From Blepharisma stoltei (lineage: Eukaryota; Ciliophora; Heterotrichea; Heterotrichida; Blepharismidae): a DNA stretch of 64,000 bases. Within the stretch, counting starts at the first letter, position 1. Each line of letters begins with the position of its first letter. The DNA is taken from the NCBI GenBank assembly GCA_914767885.1, contig CAJZBQ010000010.1:558001-622000 (forward strand), in the 5' to 3' direction. The translations under genes and the position numbers were made by a program. Shown here piece after piece: positions 59,388 through 64,000 of the stretch. The notes below the pieces were generated by a model. That model was not told where the DNA came from. It saw only the letters and a program-made list of their open reading frames with translations, and searched no databases.

Positions 59388-60110
59388 ATGGTCGACAAAG
59401 GAAAAACGTAATTTTTATTTAGAAAATCTTCTCTGAATCAAAGCAGCATTAGTCTTGGTTTAGATTTAATGAGGTACTTACCCCATCGAAAAATAAAAAT
59501 CAATTAATAATAATATATAATGTTTTTTTATATAAAATTATTTTTATCCAAAAAAGATTTAGAAGCCTTACCAGAGTCGTACCCATTTTTAGAACCAGTT
59601 GATTATGTAGGCTTACAATTAACTAACTACCCGCTCATCATCAAGCAGCCAATGGACCTTTCAACTGCCAGAAGAAAGCTTATCACTGGAAAATATTCTT
59701 CTCTTGAAGACTACATCTCAGACTTAAACCTAATTTGGGCTAATTGCAAGACCTACAACCTAGAAGGTTCTGATATCTATGTTATGGCGCAAAAGATGGA
59801 ATCAAGCATGCATCATTATTATAAAAAGCTTTTAAATAAGCAGCAGGAGCACTCACAAAGCAACACAGTCTCTTTTGCAGAAAAAGTTGAATTTGCAGAG
59901 AGAGTTAGAAAGGTTGCCCCAAGTGTCTTAAAAGAAATAGTAGAAATTGTACAAAAACAGTGCAGCAATGCGTATTCTGAGCCAAGAGAAGACAAACTAC
60001 AGATTAAAGTGGATTTATTAGATAAGAACACGTTTACAAGGATTTCAGAGCTTGCCGAAAATTATATCGCAAGCAGGCCTAAAAAGATCCGGAAAGTGTC
60101 TAAAGCATAA
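59388..60110 (+). CDS. Bromodomain protein with NET-like C-terminus
   Basis: The 213-aa protein results after removing a 15-nt intron (59408-59422) and a 66-bp IES (59479-59546). The bromodomain spans residues about 35-135: PFLEPVDYVGLQLTNYPLII, KQPMDLSTARRKL, and the acetyl-lysine-binding NCKTYNLEGSDIY. The C-terminal 60 residues (FAERVRKVAPSVLKEIVEIV) resemble the extra-terminal NET domain of BET proteins. BET proteins bind acetylated histones. The start ATG at 59388 is supported by the clean intron just behind it. Confidence 0.88.
59408..59422 (+). other. 15-nt spliceosomal intron
   Basis: GTAATTTTTATTTAG. Removal opens the N-terminal exon (MVDKGKTKSSLNQSSISL). Confidence 0.75.
59479..59546. 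other. IES, 66 bp, TA-bounded
   Basis: Joining TA 59479-59480 with TA 59545-59546 gives DLMRYLSKKDLEALPESY in frame at the head of the bromodomain. Confidence 0.75.
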
Positions 60111-60161
60111 TGAAATTTTATTTATTTCAAAATTTATCCAATTAAAAATTTTTAAGTAAAT

Positions 60162-63100
60162 ATGCTCATAAAATCTCAAACACCGATATATCAGCCTTCA
60201 GGGATTGTTACAAATATTAATAGAATTCGTTATCGCTCTCCTTCTTATCGTGCGAATATATCTCCTAAATCCCGAAGAAGATCAAGTCCTAAAATTAATC
60301 GCTCATTTGCTGTATATGAAGAATCATCACCTTCTGCTCTTAAATTTAGGAGTACTTCAGTGGACCGCCCAAGGCATAATTCGACAGGAGAAATGAAATC
60401 AATAAGATCAAGGCACACAACTCTTAGATCTGTGACTAAAATTTCTGATATTTTGGAACATCAAGAAGTTCAAATTGAACTTGGCAGGCAGTTTATTTAT
60501 TTATTTATATATAACGTTTAACGTCCACTGCGGGGTAGCCGTTTCCAGAGCTGCCACCATATTTATCGTGTCGGGCCCATGGATCTCTGGATCGATCCAC
60601 TTCGTTGCACCAAGATACGGGTCCATACAGCGTTCCGGCTTCGATGGGCTGCGTGGCAGGCAGCTTATTAAAGATACCAACTTTTCACAGGCCATTGAGG
60701 TTTTTGAAGGGGTTTTGGAAAAAGATAAAGCAAATATTGATGCCTTGTATGGAAGAGCTGTCTGTTATATGCATTTGGGAAATCATAAATTAGCAGTCAC
60801 TGATTTGCTTGCGGTTGCAAAAGAAAACCCTGTATATGACAAACAGCTGTATGCAGCACTAAGTATATGTTTTATGTCTATGAATGATATTTCTACAGCA
60901 TTAAGGCTAATATCTAAAGGCTTGTCAAGATTTCCTAAGTTTTCTGAAGGATATGTTATAAGAGGACAAATTTATTTAAAACAAGAAAAAATAGAAAAAG
61001 CATTAAGCGATTTTAAAAAAGCTGCTGCTTATAATCCAAAAGATGGATCAGCATATCTTGGAATCGCTGATTGCTTGATTTACACAGAAAATAAAGAAAG
61101 CTGCTTAGAAGCTTTAAACAAAGCTATTTCATTTCCAGAAACTTCTGTGCTAGCCCTTCTGAAGCGTGCAAAATTTTTTGCTTCAATAAATAAAAATGAC
61201 CAAGCTTTTGAAGACTTAAACAAATATATTTCTTATAAGTCAGAAGATCCTGAAGCTTATTTTACCAAGGCTCTGCTTCTGCTTAAAACTTCTCAGTTTC
61301 ATGAATCAGCTTTATGCTTTGAGCAAACTATCAAATATGACTATCAAAACTCTTTCTTAAATCAAGCCGTTTTTCATTTGGGGGCTTTAAAAATCAGGGA
61401 AAGAGACTTCTATGGGGCTTTACACACTTTTAAAAGAATCAATGGGCAAAAAGAAATAAAGGACCAAAAAACCTTGAGACACTATGCAGAAGCTGTTATA
61501 AGTCTTATGAAACGAAAATACAAAGAAGGAATTACTTATTTTTCAAAGCTTATCAAAAATGGGGACAGCATAATACAAGAGTATTTACTCTCTCCCTTGA
61601 ATTAGAGCAATCTATTCTGATTTAAAAGGGTTAATTTTTTTTTGAAAAAAAATAAAAAATATAAATTGAATAATGTATTTATGAATGCCTATTTACTGTT
61701 TTAAAGAATAAATTAATCAATTGAGTGATTCAGATCTTTAAATAACTTTTACTTGCATTTTACTCCATCAAATTAGTTCAAAGCTATTTATATAAAAATT
61801 AATATTTTCATCTATAAAATTCTGTTCCAATTTAATGAGGCTTTAATTTTATACAAAAAAAGGGGAATACAGATATTTTATTCTAATTTATAGGAAAGTT
61901 AGGAAATTGCTATGCATATAGAGCATACGGATATTGTGCACTTAATAAATTTGATAAAGCTTTACAGGATTTTAAAAAAGCATCATTGATATCAACTTTG
62001 AATAAAGCTTCACTTTATAATCAATGTTTAGCACATGGTCTAAAAGATGCGAAAAAAGGAGATTTTCAATCTGCGCTTAATTATTTAAGCAAATCTCATA
62101 AGCACTTCAACAAAAATCCTGACCCTTTGGTTTATCATGCAGCTATATTACTTCACATAGCATATGAAGCTTCCCCGCCTAACGATATTTTTATTATAGA
62201 ATCCGAAAATTTATTACAAAAAGCTTCCCAGCTCAGAGATCCAGAAAGTGATATTTATTATTATCAGGCAATAGTGAAATATCTGAGAAATAAATTTTCT
62301 GAAGCTTTAGAAGATGTTAAGCTTACTATTGATAAAGCAGAAGACAACATTGCTGAGCATTATGTGCTTAGAGGGCTGTGCCATGCTGGACTTAAAAAAT
62401 ATCAAGATGCCTTGCAAGATTTTACTATAGCTATTCAATTGAATGAAGAACTATATTATGCTTATTCCTATAGAGGAAGGGTTGCTTATTTAGAAGACGA
62501 TACAGATCTTGCTTATAGCGATTTTCAAAAGCATATAGCTGGCTGTCCAAATGATCCTTTAGCTCATATGCTGGCTGGAAATCTCCTGATGTCAACTGGA
62601 TCTTATGACGATGCAATTAGTGCTTATAATAATGCTTTAGCGTTAAAATTCAGCTGTGAGGCTACTTATCAGAAGGCAAAATGTTATGTGCTGCTTCATA
62701 AGCTTGACGATGCAATTATTGAATTAAATAAAATTTTGCAATCAAAACCAAATTTTTTAAGCGTTATCAAAGATAAAGAAATTTTGACTTATTTGAGAAA
62801 TTTAGCTTCAGAGGAAAAAAATGTTAATATACTAAATTAAATCAATAAGTATTTATATTGCAAAGCTATTACTTAATTAATTTTAAAATTAAGAATTTCT
62901 TTACAAGTATTGGATAATTTTATTTTAATGGAAATATTTTTCAAAAATCAATTGAAAATTGTTATAAATGACTCAATTCCCCTCGTGAGGGAACAAAACC
63001 AATAGAAAGTCCCCTTTTTTGTAGTAAAAAATCACCTCCAAGAGCAAAAAAATTGTTTTTAATATAAATTATGTTTATGAAAAATATTTTTGATATATAA

Positions 63101-64000
63101 GTGATAAGTAGTATAATTAAATCTCTAGCAGATTCTGTTGAGTTTTAAACAGCTTACATTTAAAACATAAATTTTATAAATTAATTAATTGAGACATTTT
63201 AAATTCGAATTATAAATTTATTAAAAATAATTTAACCCTCCTTGAACGAAAAAATTTTTTGTACGCTCAAGGATGTGGAAGTCAGTGAAACGTGCGGGGA
63301 AATTTTTGAGAGGAAACATATTTATTGAATGAAAGCGATTTTTCTAATGTACACTGAAGAATATGAACTTGCTTTAGATGATTTTCAAGAAGTTCTTGAA
63401 ATTATTCATTCAAAAGACAATGAATTGATGACTTCTGATGAAGCACTTGCAGCAGAAGAAGAAAATTGTGAGGCTCTCTATAATATTGGCTTATGTCATT
63501 TACATGTAATTTCCTATTTAGTCTAACAAAGAGCAATCTTTAGTGATATTCCAAGACCTTGCTGAAGTTCTCAATGACAAGCATAAAGGCCAAATGATTT
63601 TTCTGTCAGCGCTTTCAGAACTTTCATTAGGAAATAATGAAACTGCTGAAAAATTAATGAAAGAAGCTTTCAAATGTGACCCAGAAACCATCAGTCCATT
63701 TCTCTCTGATAATCCCACCACTTTATTACCTTTAAATACCAAAAGTGAATTTTCATCAAATTTTCCTTTAATTACATTACCATTTTCTAATATCCCAAAA
63801 CTCCAAGCAAGACCAGCAATTTCTTTGCCAAGAGTTAGAGCTCCTTCATTAGAATTAAACGTTGAAGAAAAAGTCAAAGATTTCTTTGATTTTTCCAAAA
63901 TTTCTCCAAAACCTGAAGCTCCTTGATTAAATAGAATTCGAGGGTCTATACAGTTTACTGAAAATATTGTAGAATTTGACGTAGACCCTTCAGATACTGA
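60162..64000 (+). CDS. Large TPR-repeat protein, 3' end beyond the window
   Basis: A long superhelical protein begins with a basic Ser/Arg-rich N-terminus (SPKSRRRSSPKINR), followed by at least fifteen tetratricopeptide-like repeats (ALYGRAVCYMHLGNHKLAVTD, AYLGIADCLIYTENKESC and similar). The frame is rebuilt by removing retroposon R9 with one duplication (172 bp), a family A MITE (61586-61901, 314 bp), a short insert near 62830-62895, a family B MITE near 62967-63290 and a 16-nt intron (63506-63521). TGA near 63924 reads as Trp (PEAPWLNRIRG), and the frame is open at the window end. TPR proteins are scaffolds; ciliary or ubiquitin-related roles are possible but not shown. Confidence 0.82.
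60498..60653 (-). mobile_element. Retroposon R9 in the TPR gene, 156 bp
   Basis: The 16-bp duplication TGGCAGGCAGTTTATT (60482) / TGGCAGGCAGCTTATT (60654) has one difference. The left end is a (TTTA)n tail, so the element lies on the minus strand. The body is G+C-rich. Removal restores QIELGRQLIKDTNFSQAIEVF. Confidence 0.88.
61586..61901. mobile_element. MITE family A copy acting as an IES, 314 bp
   Basis: The ends are TACTCTCTCCCTTGAATTAGAGC and CTAATTTATAGGAAAGTTA, diverged family A repeats, with an internal TTCTGTTCCAATTTAATGAGG. Joining TA 61586-61587 with TA 61900-61901 gives SIIQEYLGNCYAYRAYGYC in frame. Confidence 0.8.
62967..63290. mobile_element. MITE family B copy in the TPR gene
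   Basis: The left end is CTCAATTCCCCTCGTGAGGGA with the subterminal spacer seen in other B copies. The right end is TTTTTTGTACGCTCAAGGATG. The core TTTTAAACAGCTTACATTT is shared. The excision points are not clear: a TGA repeat flanks it, and TA pairs lie a little outside. Confidence 0.7.
63506..63521 (+). other. 16-nt spliceosomal intron
   Basis: GTAATTTCCTATTTAG. Removal gives GLCHLHSNKEQSLVIFQDL in frame. Confidence 0.8.

Overview
The window looks like germline (micronuclear-type) DNA of a heterotrich ciliate, most likely Blepharisma. Three things support this. (1) TGA is read as tryptophan in many conserved genes, while TAA and TAG end them. (2) Spliceosomal introns are only 15-16 nt, GT...AG. 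(3) Many conserved coding regions are interrupted by AT-rich inserts that are not introns. Most of these inserts are bounded by TA repeats, and removing them restores the conserved protein. They behave as internal eliminated sequences (IESs). The species is an inference; the code, introns and inserts are seen directly.

Layout. 0-3 kb: 5'-truncated view of a GAF-domain phosphodiesterase-like gene (minus). 3.4-8.1 kb: CLPTM1 homologue, a coiled-coil protein and a disordered protein. 8.4-11.7 kb: cGMP-dependent protein kinase. 13.4-18.8 kb: E2F-type factor, STK32-like kinase, zinc carboxypeptidase, ArfGAP-like protein. 20.5-26 kb: secreted Cys/Asn-rich protein, ELP4, mRNA capping enzyme, calcium-dependent protein kinase. 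27.3-32 kb: membrane cyclic-nucleotide phosphodiesterase and an FAAH-like amidase. 32.5-38 kb: small secreted or membrane proteins, axonemal dynein light chain 1, UNC119. 38-44 kb: AAA+ ATPase and a large AT-hook/kinase-like protein. 44.5-50.7 kb: GAF-PAS-PDE giant and a C2H2 zinc-finger protein. 52.4-55.7 kb: P-type H+-ATPase. 56-64 kb: calcineurin A, RING-H2 protein, bromodomain protein, and a TPR protein that runs off the window.

Mobile DNA is the dominant feature. At least five inverted-repeat MITE-like families are present, called here A, B, C, D and E. Copies of A, B and C lie inside exons at TA sites. A second, G+C-richer class of about ten inserts has no terminal inverted repeats, 11-19 bp target-site duplications, and in several cases microsatellite-like tails, as expected of non-LTR retroposons. 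Six of these sit inside conserved genes, and every duplication contains a TA. If the somatic genome encodes these proteins, the retroposons must also be removed precisely during development. After removing all proposed IESs, MITEs, retroposons and introns, the complete genes checked for length have coding lengths divisible by three.

The gene set is rich in cyclic-nucleotide and calcium signalling (PKG, three PDE-related genes, CDPK, calcineurin A) and in ciliary functions (DNAL1, UNC119), which fits a ciliate.
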